Source of the DNA: Archangium lansingense
GTDB taxonomy: Bacteria; Myxococcota; Myxococcia; Myxococcales; Myxococcaceae
Length of the DNA stretch: 64,000 nucleotides
Direction: 5' to 3'
Assembly: GCF_026626635.1 (NCBI RefSeq)
Contig: NZ_JAPNKA010000002.1
Location: 1-64,000 of the forward strand
This document shows, piece by piece, positions 7,835-16,995 of the stretch (its first letter is position 1; every line of letters starts with the position of its first letter). Under the pieces are notes generated by a model. The model saw only the letters and a list, made by a program, of their open reading frames with translations. It made no database searches and was not told the origin of the DNA. Both the position numbers and the translations under genes were made by a program.

Positions 7835-8614
7835 ATGACTCGTAGGGCCCGTCGAATCTGCATCGCCAACAACAAGGGCGGTGTGGGTAAGAGTACCACT
7901 GCCATCAACCTTGCCGCCGTGCTTGCTCTTCGCGGCCTCCGCGTCCTCCTGGTGGACTTCGACCCGTCCGCGGGCGCCAGCATCTTCCTGGGCCTCGCCG
8001 AGGAGGTGCGTGAGGAGCACGCCCCGCTCTACACCGTGGTGGAGCTGCTGGAGGGAAAGCCCTTCACGCCTCACAAGTACCCCCACGTCCCGGGCCTGGA
8101 ACTGCTGCCATCGAGCACGCGCCTGTCGCACTACGCCCAGAAGCTCGACCAAGACCCCCGCGGGCACTTCCGCCTGTCCGACGCGCTCGACACGCTCAGC
8201 GCTGACTACGACTACATCATCTGCGATAGCGCCCCCACGCTCGGTATCCTGATGATCGGCGCCGTCGTGGCCTGCCCCGAGGTGGTGGTGCCCGTGCAGC
8301 TCGACATTGGCACCCTGCCGATGACGGTGGAGTTCAACGACTTCGTGGTGCGACTCAAGCAGAATGCTCAGCCCACGCTGCGCGTTCTCGGGGTCCTGCC
8401 AACCTTCAATGAAACCAGCTCGTCCACCCCCCGAGCGATGCTCCAGGCCCTGCGGGGCCTGTTCCAGAGCCGGTTGTTCTCGACTTCTATTCCCCGCCTG
8501 CGCGCGATAGGGGACGCGCACGGCAACGGCCGCCCCGTGGTGCTTGCACAGCCCAAGAACAAGGGCGCGGTCCAGTACACCAGTTTCGCAGAGGAGGTCA
8601 TCCGTCGTGCCTGA
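7835..8614 (+). CDS. parA: ParA partition ATPase
   Basis: A 259-residue Walker-type ParA. The deviant Walker A motif, KGGVGKST, is at residues 14-21, followed by VLLVDFDPSAG (switch I region) and DYDYIICDSAPTLG (Walker B). There is no N-terminal HTH extension, so this is a type Ib/soj-like, chromosomal-style ParA that forms a DNA-bound gradient to segregate ParB-parS complexes. ATG 7835 is preceded by GAAAGGG. The stop codon overlaps the parB start by eight bases, giving translational coupling. No consensus parS (TGTTNCACGTGAAACA) was seen, so the centromere is not located. Confidence 0.93.
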   Translation: MTRRARRICIANNKGGVGKSTTAINLAAVLALRGLRVLLVDFDPSAGASIFLGLAEEVREEHAPLYTVVELLEGKPFTPHKYPHVPGLELLPSSTRLSHYAQKLDQDPRGHFRLSDALDTLSADYDYIICDSAPTLGILMIGAVVACPEVVVPVQLDIGTLPMTVEFNDFVVRLKQNAQPTLRVLGVLPTFNETSSSTPRAMLQALRGLFQSRLFSTSIPRLRAIGDAHGNGRPVVLAQPKNKGAVQYTSFAEEVIRRA

Positions 8615-9710
8615 CAATTCCCAGTTGCTTGCCCGCGTCACCGCGAAGGGCCCGCTCCCCACGGGGGAGGAGACCACCGAGGCCAAGCTCGTCAAGATTC
8701 CGGTCGAGAAAATCAAGGTCAGCCCCTTCCAGCCGCGCAAGCACTTCTCGGAGGAGCGGCGGGCCGAGATGCGCGAGAGCCTCCGCTCCCAGGGCCTCCT
8801 CGAGCCCGTCACCTTGGAGCCGCACCCGAAGGAGCCCGGCACCTTCATCCTCATCAGCGGCGAGAACCGCTGGCGCGGCCACAAGGACCTCTTGGCGGAG
8901 ACGGGAGACCAGAAGTGGGCCTCCATTCTCTCCATCGTCCGCCCCGCGTCCCCTCCAGGCAAGGGCCGTGCTCAGGCCCTCGTGGCGAACCTCCAGCGGC
9001 AGGATCTCACGCCCCTGGAGGAGGGTGACGGCTACGTTGCGATGCGCGACGAGGACGGCCTCTCTGTGGAGCAGATCGCCAAGGAGGTGGGCCTCGGCGT
9101 GGACCGCATCGAGCGCTGCATCCGCATCGCCACCGGGCCGGACTCGCTGCGCGCGGCCATGGAGCAGGGCCTCCGCGTCCCGAAGCTCGACGCCGAGGGC
9201 AAGCCCGAGGTGAAGCGCAATCCGGGGGACGGGTCCGTGAAGATGCAGGCCATCCAGACGGCGAAGGGGGAGAAGGAGATTCCCGAGCCCGTTCTGGTTG
9301 TTCGCGTCATCCGCGAGCTCACCATCGCCGAGCTGCTGGCGGGCCTCTACAACCACATCCTCCGCGGCGCACCCAAGGGGCGCGACCCGAAGGTGTGGGC
9401 CGAGCGGGAGTTCCGTCCCCACCTGGAGCACGTCCTCATGCACGACATGGAGAAGCGTCGTGTGGCCGAGTACGTGAAGCGGGTGAAGACGGGAGGGAAG
9501 GGGGCCGCGAAGGCGGAGAAGGCGGCCGACGAGGCCAAGGCTCCAAAGGTCGCCGCGCTCCCGAAGGGGACGCCATTCGTCAGCAGCGAGCGGCAGCTCG
9601 TCATCCAGAAGGACGCGCTCGGCGACCTCAGCCCCGCGCAGCGCTCGGCACTTCGCTCCGAGCTGGAGGCTCTCCTGGCCACCCTGCGCGAGGACGCCGC
9701 GGCGGCCTGA
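8607..9710 (+). CDS. parB: ParB partition protein
   Basis: A 367-residue ParB. The N-terminal CTPase/nuclease-fold domain runs about residues 28-110 with SPFQPRKHF and GENRWRGH (85-92), the counterpart of the usual GERRxRA box. A central helix-turn-helix follows (LSVEQIAKEVGLGVDRIERC, about 152-171). The C-terminus is basic and Ala/Lys-rich, then a dimerisation-like helix. The start is GTG 8607, with GAGGAGG nine bases upstream inside parA. Insertions between the HTH and C-terminus (about residues 205-225) make it longer than a typical ~300-residue ParB. Its DNA site is unknown and could be one of the palindromes reported here. Confidence 0.9.
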   Translation: MPDNSQLLARVTAKGPLPTGEETTEAKLVKIPVEKIKVSPFQPRKHFSEERRAEMRESLRSQGLLEPVTLEPHPKEPGTFILISGENRWRGHKDLLAETGDQKWASILSIVRPASPPGKGRAQALVANLQRQDLTPLEEGDGYVAMRDEDGLSVEQIAKEVGLGVDRIERCIRIATGPDSLRAAMEQGLRVPKLDAEGKPEVKRNPGDGSVKMQAIQTAKGEKEIPEPVLVVRVIRELTIAELLAGLYNHILRGAPKGRDPKVWAEREFRPHLEHVLMHDMEKRRVAEYVKRVKTGGKGAAKAEKAADEAKAPKVAALPKGTPFVSSERQLVIQKDALGDLSPAQRSALRSELEALLATLREDAAAA

Positions 9711-10595
9711 CCCCCCGCGGCGTCGGGCCCTGGGCCCGCCGCCCCGCGGCGCCCGGGCGGTCGAGGCTTAGATCCTCCCGCCACGTCCCACCGAAACTCC
9801 GAGCAGAGTCCGGACGGCGCCAAAATGGCGGAAGGGGAGGGAAGGGGAGACCTAGCAGAGCGGGGGCGACTCGTCGCCCCAAGCAAACGCTAGGGGAGGG
9901 CGCCGGAGGCGGCGCCCAGGGTGGAGGTGGCGGCACCCCCACGCGCCGCCCGAAGCTGTCTGGAAGAGGCATCAGTCGGGCAGGGTTTGGACTCCTTCGG
10001 TGCGCCGGATGGTGCAGAAGGAGTCACCGGCCCGCGGGCCTCCAAGTGTGTTAGAAGCCGCACGCCAGCGTCGGCATTAGGGGCGCAGGAAGCCGCGCCC
10101 CAAGGCGGAGGTGGTGCCACCTCCGCATCGCGCCACTGGCGGCCCAAGGGGGCCTTCCGGGCACGTTTTAGGCTCCTTTGGCGCACCGGTGCGGTGCGGA
10201 AGTCACCACCGGCTCTAAGCCTCCGACTTTACACGGGAAACCCGCGAACGCAGTGCGCTGACGCGGCACTTTGTGGGGCCCGCGAGCGGGCCCAACGAGG
10301 CTTCCAGACGGGGCGGTCCCCACGTGGAAGCCTCGAATGTGTGTAAGTTGCTGGAAATACTAGCCGTTTCCGGCGTCGTAGTTTGCCAGATGGCTGTGTG
10401 CATTACCGACAAAACCCCCTCTGTTCCCCCTTCCTACCTAGCACCGCAGCCATCTGACACACCTAGCAACTTACACACACACAACTAGAGCAGGCGGCTT
10501 CAGCGACTCCGTAGCACCGAAACCGCAGATTGACCGACCTGGCACCGCTCGATACGAGGCCAGTCCGAAGAAGGGTAGGGGGAAGGAAAAAAGGA
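9711..10595. other. Hairpin-rich intergenic region, candidate oriT (or partition site)
   Basis: About 880 bases with no credible gene between parB and virD4. It contains an imperfect ~130-base direct repeat (compare 9985-10055 with 10165-10235: the GGACTCCTTCGGTGCGCC and GGCTCCTTTGGCGCACC blocks). It then has a run of perfect inverted repeats: 10276-10283/10286-10293, 10296-10306/10325-10335 and 10338-10352/10465-10479 (15 bp), the last enclosing 10387-10396/10447-10456. Such dense hairpins directly upstream of the coupling-protein and relaxase-like genes are typical of an origin of transfer. A centromere for ParB is an alternative. Confidence 0.5.
10338..10479. repeat. Nested perfect inverted repeats (candidate oriT core)
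   Basis: The outer arms TGTGTGTAAGTTGCT (10338-10352) and AGCAACTTACACACA (10465-10479) are exact complements. The inner arms CAGATGGCTG (10387-10396) and CAGCCATCTG (10447-10456) are exact complements too. The enclosed DNA is less GC-rich than its surroundings. The second outer arm ends 117 bases before virD4. Confidence 0.65.
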
Positions 10596-12593
10596 ATGAG
10601 CCAGCCCGCACAGCAGTCCGTCTCCACACCCAGCGCCACCAACACAGCAGGAACCTTCGGGCTCCTCCTGGCGACCCTGGGCGTTCTCATTGCGGCCGGC
10701 ATTCAGCGACTCCCGGCAGGCACGCTGGACAAGGTCCTCGCGCGAAACATCCACGTCGTCTTCTATGCCGCTGGGCTCCTCGTGGTGCCCATCCTCGTCA
10801 TGGGCCTGGGCGACTTCCTCCGCGTGAGCAAGCGCAGCTACCGGCCGCCCTCGCTCCGCGTCCAGGCAGCCCGAAGCGGCCTCTACGGGTGCCTCCTGGC
10901 CACCGCCCAGGCCCTCACCGCATTCGGGCTAAACCCGCGTCCGCTCGCCGACCTCGGGCGCCTCGGCTGGTGGGCCCTCACGCCGCTCGCGTTCGCCGGC
11001 GCCTACGCCGCCTGCTTCTGGCCACTCCTCTTCTGGCCCCGCGTCTTCAAGGTGCGAGAGCTGCCGCCCTTCGCGACCAAGGCCAAAGCGCTCCTCTTCA
11101 CCAACGACTTCATCATTGGGAAGAGGGGAGGGGAGTGGAACACGCTCGAGGGGGACCCGGACTGGGAGATCATCCCGGAGCTCGCCATGTTCACCAACAT
11201 CTACTGCCTCGGCGGCATCGGCTCCGGGAAGACGCACACCGTCGTCAAGCCGCTCTTGGAGCAGGCTCTCTTCAAATGGCCCGGGGACGGCGAGGTGGAG
11301 TACAGAACGCCGGAGGGTCGGACGACGAAGATGAGCGCCCGGCGGATGCGCAACGCCCTCTTCATCCTGGACGCCGCCAAGGGCAACATGGCGCAGGACC
11401 TCATCATCCCCCGGGCCCGGGCCGCGGGGCGCCTCGACGATGTGCTGATCATCTCGCCCGATGGAGTCCAGGCCGTTGGCCGCGAGCCCACCGAGGACGA
11501 GCGGGCCTTCCAGGAGCGCCTGGTCAGCTTCAACCCGCTGGCCAACGGCAGCCCCCAGGCTCTCGCCGTGCGGCTCGTCTCGGCGCTCACCGTCATGAGC
11601 AACCAAGAGCCCAACTCCTACTACCTCAAGATGCAGACGGAGTTCGCCTCCAACGCCTTCGCCATCCTCCACGAGACGCTCGGGGCAGGGCGCTACACCC
11701 TGCTCGACCTCTGGCGCTTCGTCTGCGAGGAGGACTTCCAGACGGAGCTGCTCGAGCAGGCCCGGCCCGGCAACTCCATCGCCTACAGGTGGTTCTCCCA
11801 GCAGTGGGCGAAGGAAGACCCGCGCGAGCGGATGATGCTCACCAAGGGCTTCCGGGCCGACTTGACGCAGTTCGTCAGCGACGAGATGCGCCCCACCTTC
11901 TGCCAGGCCGACGCCACGTTCCCCGGATGGAAGTGCCTCACCGAGGAGGGGAAGATCGTCATCTTCAACATGAACCCCAACCGCTGGGGGACGCTTGCCC
12001 GGGCCCTGGGCGTCTTCCTGATGATGGACTTCCAGGACTTCATGCTGGCCCGCTCAACGCCTGCCTTCAAGCTGGCGGGCGGCAACAACGACCGGCTCGT
12101 CCTGTGCCTCGCGGACGAGGCGTGGTTCTACATGAATGAGAAGTGGGCGGAGTTCACCAGCGTCAGCCGTGAGGCCCGCTGCTGCACCATCGCCCTGCAC
12201 CAGGGCCTCGCACAGATTCCGGAGAAGTACCGGCCCACCATGCTCGGCAACCACCGCACCTGGGTGATGCTCGCCGTCAACGATAGTCTCACCACCCAAA
12301 CCCTCTCCACGGAGCTCGGCACCTACCAGACGGTGCGAGCCTCCCGCTCCGAGGCTTCGGGCTACCAGGGCGTCGAGCGCGGGCTGCTGGTGGACGACAT
12401 GACGGCCAAGGCCGGCGGCGAGTCGCGCAGCGTCTCCGTCTCCTACGCCGACGTGGAGCTGCCGCGCTTCACCCCTGACGCCGTGCAGAGCCTCCAGAAG
12501 TGGACGGCCGTTGTCCGCATCTTCGACGGCGACCAGCTCCGGCCGCCGCGCCTCGTCTCCTTGCTCCCCGGCCATCTCAACAAGCTGGGCTGA
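10596..12593 (+). CDS. virD4: VirD4/TraG-type coupling ATPase
   Basis: A 665-residue type IV coupling protein. Hydrophobic segments at about residues 20-36, 54-72 and 126-150 anchor the N-terminus. Walker A is GGIGSGKT (206-213) and Walker B is LVLCLADEAW (501-510), typical of the FtsK/VirD4 pump that hands the relaxase-DNA complex to the secretion channel. ATG 10596 is preceded by GGAAGGA. Two genes for replication-relaxation proteins follow within 3 and 5 bases, making a mobilisation operon. A hairpin-rich candidate oriT lies upstream. The region between the Walker motifs has the family's all-helical insertion. Confidence 0.93.
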   Translation: MSQPAQQSVSTPSATNTAGTFGLLLATLGVLIAAGIQRLPAGTLDKVLARNIHVVFYAAGLLVVPILVMGLGDFLRVSKRSYRPPSLRVQAARSGLYGCLLATAQALTAFGLNPRPLADLGRLGWWALTPLAFAGAYAACFWPLLFWPRVFKVRELPPFATKAKALLFTNDFIIGKRGGEWNTLEGDPDWEIIPELAMFTNIYCLGGIGSGKTHTVVKPLLEQALFKWPGDGEVEYRTPEGRTTKMSARRMRNALFILDAAKGNMAQDLIIPRARAAGRLDDVLIISPDGVQAVGREPTEDERAFQERLVSFNPLANGSPQALAVRLVSALTVMSNQEPNSYYLKMQTEFASNAFAILHETLGAGRYTLLDLWRFVCEEDFQTELLEQARPGNSIAYRWFSQQWAKEDPRERMMLTKGFRADLTQFVSDEMRPTFCQADATFPGWKCLTEEGKIVIFNMNPNRWGTLARALGVFLMMDFQDFMLARSTPAFKLAGGNNDRLVLCLADEAWFYMNEKWAEFTSVSREARCCTIALHQGLAQIPEKYRPTMLGNHRTWVMLAVNDSLTTQTLSTELGTYQTVRASRSEASGYQGVERGLLVDDMTAKAGGESRSVSVSYADVELPRFTPDAVQSLQKWTAVVRIFDGDQLRPPRLVSLLPGHLNKLG

Positions 12594-12596
12594 GCC

Positions 12597-13322
12597 ATGG
12601 TGAAGCCCCCTCTCCCGACACCCACGTCCCCTCGCGAGCGAGCCGTCTTGGATTGGATTGCTCGCGCGGGCGTCGCCGACTTCGACCGGATTGTGGATAG
12701 GTTCTTCCGCGCCGAGCACGAGACGCTCTCGGACGCCTCCCCGCGCGCCGAGGCCGCGCTCAAGCGCCTGACGGCTAAAGGCTATCTCAATGCTCGCTCG
12801 CTTGTCTTGAATGGCGCGAAGGCGCCGACGACGGCCAAGCCAAACCCTCGCGCTCGGCACCACGTCCTGCGAGCCTACAGCCTCACAGCACGCGCGAGTG
12901 AGAGCCTGGAGCTGCCGCCGCCGCCCCGGCTGCGCGAGAGCTTTGGCGAGCACCACCTGAAGACTCTCGACGCACTCGACAATCTTGAAAGGCAGCACCG
13001 GGCAGCAGGCAACCAGGTGTTAGGCTTCAAAATGGAGACGCAGCTCATGAGTGAGCGCTTCGAGGGGAAGGACTTCCGCGCCCGAGCCGCCAGGACTCAG
13101 GAGGTCACCTCGAAACTGCCGGACGCCCAGCTCGCCATCCAGCGTCCCGATGGCAGCGTGCAGCAGGTGAATGTCGAGTACGTCTCCGCGAAATACTCCA
13201 ACCAGATGATCCGCGAGAAAGCCACCGCTTGGACGGGGCAGCCCACGGTGTGGGCTGTGCCCAACCAGGCCACCGCGGAGCGCGTCCTCGCAGTGACAGG
13301 TCAACTCGCCGTCCTCGTCTAA
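12597..13322 (+). CDS. Replication-relaxation family protein, candidate MOB_C-type relaxase A
   Basis: 241 residues. The N-terminus (about 14-65) is a winged helix (RAVLDWIARAGVADFDRIVD ... LKRLTAKGYL). The C-terminus has a PD-(D/E)XK-like pattern, KLPDAQL ... VNVEYVSAK, with the Asp and Glu 18 residues apart. This matches the Replic_Relax/MobC (MOB_C) architecture, whose members nick plasmid DNA without a HUH motif. It starts 3 bases after virD4 and is followed 5 bases later by a second protein of similar plan. No HUH relaxase is present in the window, which favours a relaxase role for this pair. The family assignment rests on motif pattern and context. Confidence 0.6.
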   Translation: MVKPPLPTPTSPRERAVLDWIARAGVADFDRIVDRFFRAEHETLSDASPRAEAALKRLTAKGYLNARSLVLNGAKAPTTAKPNPRARHHVLRAYSLTARASESLELPPPPRLRESFGEHHLKTLDALDNLERQHRAAGNQVLGFKMETQLMSERFEGKDFRARAARTQEVTSKLPDAQLAIQRPDGSVQQVNVEYVSAKYSNQMIREKATAWTGQPTVWAVPNQATAERVLAVTGQLAVLV

Positions 13323-13326
13323 CCCC

Positions 13327-14424
13327 ATGACCACCGCCCCCGTCCGCCGCCCTGGCCCCCGAGCCACCGTGCCCGAGGTTGCACCCGAGGAGCTGCGCCT
13401 CTTCCGGCGCCTGCAGCGCCTTCGCGTGGTGACGCCCTTTCAGGCCCACTGGCTCGTCGAGCACTTCAACGAGCTGAACCCCGACACTGGCAGGGGCCGC
13501 ACCGAGCGCAACACGAGGATGCGCCTCCAGCGCCTCGAAAAGGAAGGCTTCCTCAAACAAGCCCTCACACACCCGGAGCGAGGCGGCTACTCGGGTGTCT
13601 ACTACTGGCTCGGAGGTAAGGCCCTGCGCGTCCTCGGTTGTCCGGACGAGAAGAGCCTGCTCCGCCCGCCGCCCGTCCACGTCCTGCGCTACCTGCTGCT
13701 GCGCAATGACGTCTACGCCCGGGCCCGCTCCGAGGGATGGCACGTCATCAGCCCCACGCTCTCGTCGGAAGACCTTCATCCCAAGCTCCTCGAGCGCGTG
13801 AATGGCTATGTCACCCGGCACCTCGAGAAGCGGGTGAAGCAGTACCCGCGAGGCGGGTGGGCGGACACCCTGCGTGACTGGCAGCGCGCCATGCCGACGA
13901 GCCTCCGGTTCGACTGGCTCCTCAAGCAGGACCAGGTGAGCAACAACGAAACGCTCGTCCTCGTGGTTGTGGATGACCCGCGACGGGCCATCCTCGCCCC
14001 GAAGCCCGGCGCCAAGCCGAAGGCTCCCCTCAAGCTGCCCACGACGCCCTGCGCGAAGTGCGGCACGACTGCCTGGGCTTTGTGCCGGGACGGCCGCGCG
14101 GACTTCCAGTGCACAACCTCCGGTTGCGGCGCGGCCGCTCGCCGCCCACAGCCCGCTCCCGCCCAGTCCGAGGGCCTTCCGCGCTACCTCCCCGACGTGG
14201 AGCTCCTTCTACGCGACCCCACGAGTCGCTGGAACCCGGCCACCGGCGAGCTCGACCACGTGAGCCCGCGGCTCCGTCAGTGGCGGCGGTTCTTCGAGAA
14301 AAGGAATCAGAAGGACCTTCTTGCCACCGACACGCGCTTTCCGGACCTTTGGGCTGAGAAGACGCGGGTACCCACGTCCCCCAGCTCCGGCGCCTTAAGT
14401 CGTCCCGCTATTAAGAGCGCCTAG
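13327..14424 (+). CDS. Replication-relaxation family protein B with zinc ribbon
   Basis: 365 residues. The N-terminal winged helix (about 17-75) begins LRLFRRLQRLRVVTPFQAHW and runs to MRLQRLEKEGFLKQ. A middle region, LRFDWLLKQDQVSNNETLVL then VVVDDP, resembles the core strands of replication-relaxation proteins. A four- to five-Cys zinc ribbon follows (CAKCG ... CRD ... C ... C at about 239-266), then LPDVELLLRD. It is the third gene of the virD4 operon. Compared with protein A, the acidic residue at the expected Glu position is replaced and an Asp pair sits two residues later, so the two could be complementary subunits. That is speculation. The zinc ribbon may bind oriT. Confidence 0.55.
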   Translation: MTTAPVRRPGPRATVPEVAPEELRLFRRLQRLRVVTPFQAHWLVEHFNELNPDTGRGRTERNTRMRLQRLEKEGFLKQALTHPERGGYSGVYYWLGGKALRVLGCPDEKSLLRPPPVHVLRYLLLRNDVYARARSEGWHVISPTLSSEDLHPKLLERVNGYVTRHLEKRVKQYPRGGWADTLRDWQRAMPTSLRFDWLLKQDQVSNNETLVLVVVDDPRRAILAPKPGAKPKAPLKLPTTPCAKCGTTAWALCRDGRADFQCTTSGCGAAARRPQPAPAQSEGLPRYLPDVELLLRDPTSRWNPATGELDHVSPRLRQWRRFFEKRNQKDLLATDTRFPDLWAEKTRVPTSPSSGALSRPAIKSA

Positions 14425-14505
14425 AGGGGGAGGGGAGGGTAGGGCGCCGCGTGGGCGAAAATAGGCTACGCTCGCTCGGTCGTCCCTTTGATTTTGAGGC
14501 GCGCG

Positions 14506-16140
14506 ATGCTCTTCACCGTAGTGAGTTCCCTCGGTTCTTATGCGCCTGGCAACGAGCAGGCGATTCTGATCCGCAACGACTGGGACGACTGGTTCACGTT
14601 CGAAACCACCTTCGTGTTGGTGGTCGTCGACATCCACGGGAACCAGCATCACGCCGGCCGAGTGAAGATCGGGGAGTTCGCCCAAACGTCGCGTAGGCCG
14701 AGCGTGCTTACGCAGTTCGAAGCTCTCGACTCCGGCTTCTTTTCCTTAGGACAAGACGAGGACTACTACGAGACGCTTAACACCTTGGATTCGTCCCTTC
14801 GCGACCGCATCCTGAGCGGGCTACGGGATGTTGCTCTGGACCTATCGCTATTTGAACGTGCGAAGAACGAGCGTGTGATGACCGTCTCGTTGATGCGCTC
14901 CGTAGCAGAGGAGTCAGTGCGAGGCCGCTTCCATCGGCTGGCCCGAGGCGACGCGGAGCTCACGCCCTTCAACCTAGTCTACGCGTTCCCCAACTCTATA
15001 GGGGCCGAAGGGACCGAGGCCTCACCGCTCGAGCTGTCCTTCGACGTTGTGCCCGACTCCATGCCCCCGACGAACGTTCATGTTCTGATCGGCAGGAATG
15101 GAGTCGGAAAAACGAGTTGCTTGAATCGCATGACGCGCGCGCTCGTGGAGCAGGGCGCCGATCCAGGAGACGTCGGGTCGTTCTTGTCGGTGGATAAGGG
15201 CGGAGGTCTGCTTGCGAGCGTCGTGTCGGTCTCATTCAGCGCCTTCGATCCCTTCGACCCCTTGGTCGCGACGAGGGGGAGGCCCCATGTCGTCCCATAC
15301 TGGTACATCGGGCTAAGGCCAAATCCCCCCGTACCTGCAGAGAGCCCTCCGACTCAATCTCCACGTCCCACACGACGCGTGCGCAGGCCTCATCCTCCCG
15401 TGTCCAAGCTTCCCCCCAAAGCTCCTGCCGACTTGGTGGAGGACTTCGTTAACAGCGTCGGCGTGTGCCGTGAAGGGATGCGGGCCATCCGCTGGCGCAG
15501 CGCCCTTGAAGCCCTCGAATCAGATCCGCTCTTCAAAGAGGCGGAAGTGGCGCAGCTCGCGGATGATGAGGAAGTGGCGCAGCTCGCGGATGATGATGAT
15601 GGCCCGGACTGGAAAAGCCGTGCTAGGTCCCTCTACAAGAATCTGAGTTCCGGCCACAAGATCGTGCTTCTCACCATCACGCGCCTAGTCGAGACGGTGG
15701 TGGAGCGCACCCTGGTTTTGCTCGACGAGCCCGAGGCTCATTTGCACCCGCCTCTCCTTGCGGCTTTTGTGCGAAGCCTGTCGGACCTTCTCATTCAGCG
15801 GAATGGCGTTGCGATCATCGCTACCCATTCGCCAGTTGTGCTCCAGGAGGTACCCAAGACCTGCGTCTGGCTTCTTCGTCGATCCGGTCAGGAGGTCCGC
15901 GCTGAGAGGCCCGAAAACGAGACGTTCGGAGAGAACGTGGGCGTTCTCACGCGCGAGATCTTCTCCTTGGAGGTGACGCAGTCCGGCTTCCACAAGCTTC
16001 TGCGGGATGCTGTCGCAGACTCACCTGGCTACGAGTCCATTCTGGAGCGCTTCGGGAATCAACTGGGTGCCGAGGCGCGTGCCATCGCACGTGGGCTCAT
16101 TGCTGCTCGCGACATGACCGACTCCTCGGATGAGGCGTGA
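14506..16140 (+). CDS. Septu-like AAA/ABC-type ATPase (PtuA-like)
   Basis: 544 residues. It is an SMC/OLD-type ATPase: Walker A GRNGVGKT (196-203), ABC-like signature LSSGH (380-384), Walker B LVLLDEPEAHLH (403-414) and the switch His in IATHS (about 438-442). An unusual Pro/Arg-rich loop sits at about 265-310. A 27-base tandem duplication (15544-15597) encodes EVAQLADDE twice. The next gene, four bases on, is an HNH nuclease, the arrangement of Septu (PtuAB) anti-phage systems, where the ATPase senses phage and licenses the HNH protein. ATG 14506 has GAGG seven bases upstream. Codon use is less GC3-extreme than the conjugation genes, suggesting transfer. Confidence 0.8.
   Translation: MLFTVVSSLGSYAPGNEQAILIRNDWDDWFTFETTFVLVVVDIHGNQHHAGRVKIGEFAQTSRRPSVLTQFEALDSGFFSLGQDEDYYETLNTLDSSLRDRILSGLRDVALDLSLFERAKNERVMTVSLMRSVAEESVRGRFHRLARGDAELTPFNLVYAFPNSIGAEGTEASPLELSFDVVPDSMPPTNVHVLIGRNGVGKTSCLNRMTRALVEQGADPGDVGSFLSVDKGGGLLASVVSVSFSAFDPFDPLVATRGRPHVVPYWYIGLRPNPPVPAESPPTQSPRPTRRVRRPHPPVSKLPPKAPADLVEDFVNSVGVCREGMRAIRWRSALEALESDPLFKEAEVAQLADDEEVAQLADDDDGPDWKSRARSLYKNLSSGHKIVLLTITRLVETVVERTLVLLDEPEAHLHPPLLAAFVRSLSDLLIQRNGVAIIATHSPVVLQEVPKTCVWLLRRSGQEVRAERPENETFGENVGVLTREIFSLEVTQSGFHKLLRDAVADSPGYESILERFGNQLGAEARAIARGLIAARDMTDSSDEA
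15544..15597 (+). repeat. 27-bp tandem duplication inside the PtuA-like gene
   Basis: Two adjacent 27-base units (15544-15570 and 15571-15597) differ at one position and encode EVAQLADDE/EVAQLADDD. The duplication keeps the frame and lies in an acidic linker before the ABC signature. Confidence 0.85.
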
Positions 16141-16143
16141 CCC

Positions 16144-16995
16144 GTGCGCAAGCTCGCAAAATTGACCGAAACCGCCGGTGATGTGTTTCTCCTCTGTGTT
16201 AGCGGCGAGACCGATCCAGGCCTGAAGGCTCGCTTGACGAGCGTGAAGCCAAGTATCGATGCCGCTGCTGCGCTATACGAGGCCGCCGCCACCGCTGGTT
16301 CCCTCCACACATTGCCTATGAGCGTCGGTGTCGCCGGCCTCGTCACAAAGGACGAGATGACGGCCCTCTACACCGACAGAATGTCGAAGCATAAGTCCCC
16401 TGGGCGGAGCATCTACAACAAGCTGATGCTCCTGCCAGCGCGCGGCGTATGCCCCTTGTGCGGTGCGCACAAGGTGTCGACCCTGGACCACCATCTTCCG
16501 AAGGCTAAGTTCTCGCCGTTGGCAGTAGCTCCGTCCAACCTGATCCCGGCCTGCCGCGACTGCAACACGACTAAGCGCACCGCGCGTCCGACAACAGCGG
16601 GCGAACAGACATTTCACCCTTACTTCGACGATTTCGGGCAGGACCGCTGGCTCTACGCCGATGTGATTCAGTCAGCTCAGCCTGCAGTTCGGTTCTATGT
16701 CCAGCCCCCTCCGGGTTGGACCCAACTCAAAGCCGACCGCACGCAGTCCCATTTTGATGCTTTCGGGCTTGGAGCGACCTACGCGACGCTCGCCGCTCAA
16801 GAGTTGGTGAACATGCGTTACCGCCTAATGACGCTGTACGGACACGCCAAGGAGCAGGCGGTCCGTTCTCACCTCACGGAGGAGGCAATCAGCCGGGAAG
16901 TGGCCGACCGGAACTCGTGGCAGACGGCGCTGTACCGCGCGCTCAGCGACAGCACTTGGTTCTGCACTCAGGGCTTCCCCTTGATTCCGATTTGA
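16144..16995 (+). CDS. Septu-like HNH endonuclease (PtuB-like)
   Basis: 283 residues. The HNH core contains CPLCG (103-107), LDHHLPKAKF with the catalytic His (114-123), Asn132 and CRDCN (137-141). The LDHxLPK form is the one found in HNH partners of Septu-type ATPases. The start is GTG 16144, with GAGG upstream in the ATPase gene and only three bases after its stop, so the pair is co-translated. The C-terminal ~130 residues are helical and likely bind the ATPase. Cleavage of nucleic acid on phage infection is the expected function of the family. No accessory third gene is attached; the next gene is 374 bases away. Confidence 0.8.
   Translation: MRKLAKLTETAGDVFLLCVSGETDPGLKARLTSVKPSIDAAAALYEAAATAGSLHTLPMSVGVAGLVTKDEMTALYTDRMSKHKSPGRSIYNKLMLLPARGVCPLCGAHKVSTLDHHLPKAKFSPLAVAPSNLIPACRDCNTTKRTARPTTAGEQTFHPYFDDFGQDRWLYADVIQSAQPAVRFYVQPPPGWTQLKADRTQSHFDAFGLGATYATLAAQELVNMRYRLMTLYGHAKEQAVRSHLTEEAISREVADRNSWQTALYRALSDSTWFCTQGFPLIPI

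Noticed and set aside
7568..10530. Consensus parS site for the ParAB system
   Set aside because: No TGTTNCACGTGAAACA-like sequence was found near parAB. The plasmid palindrome GCACGT...ACGTGC differs in its flanks and sits at promoters, so it is treated as an operator.
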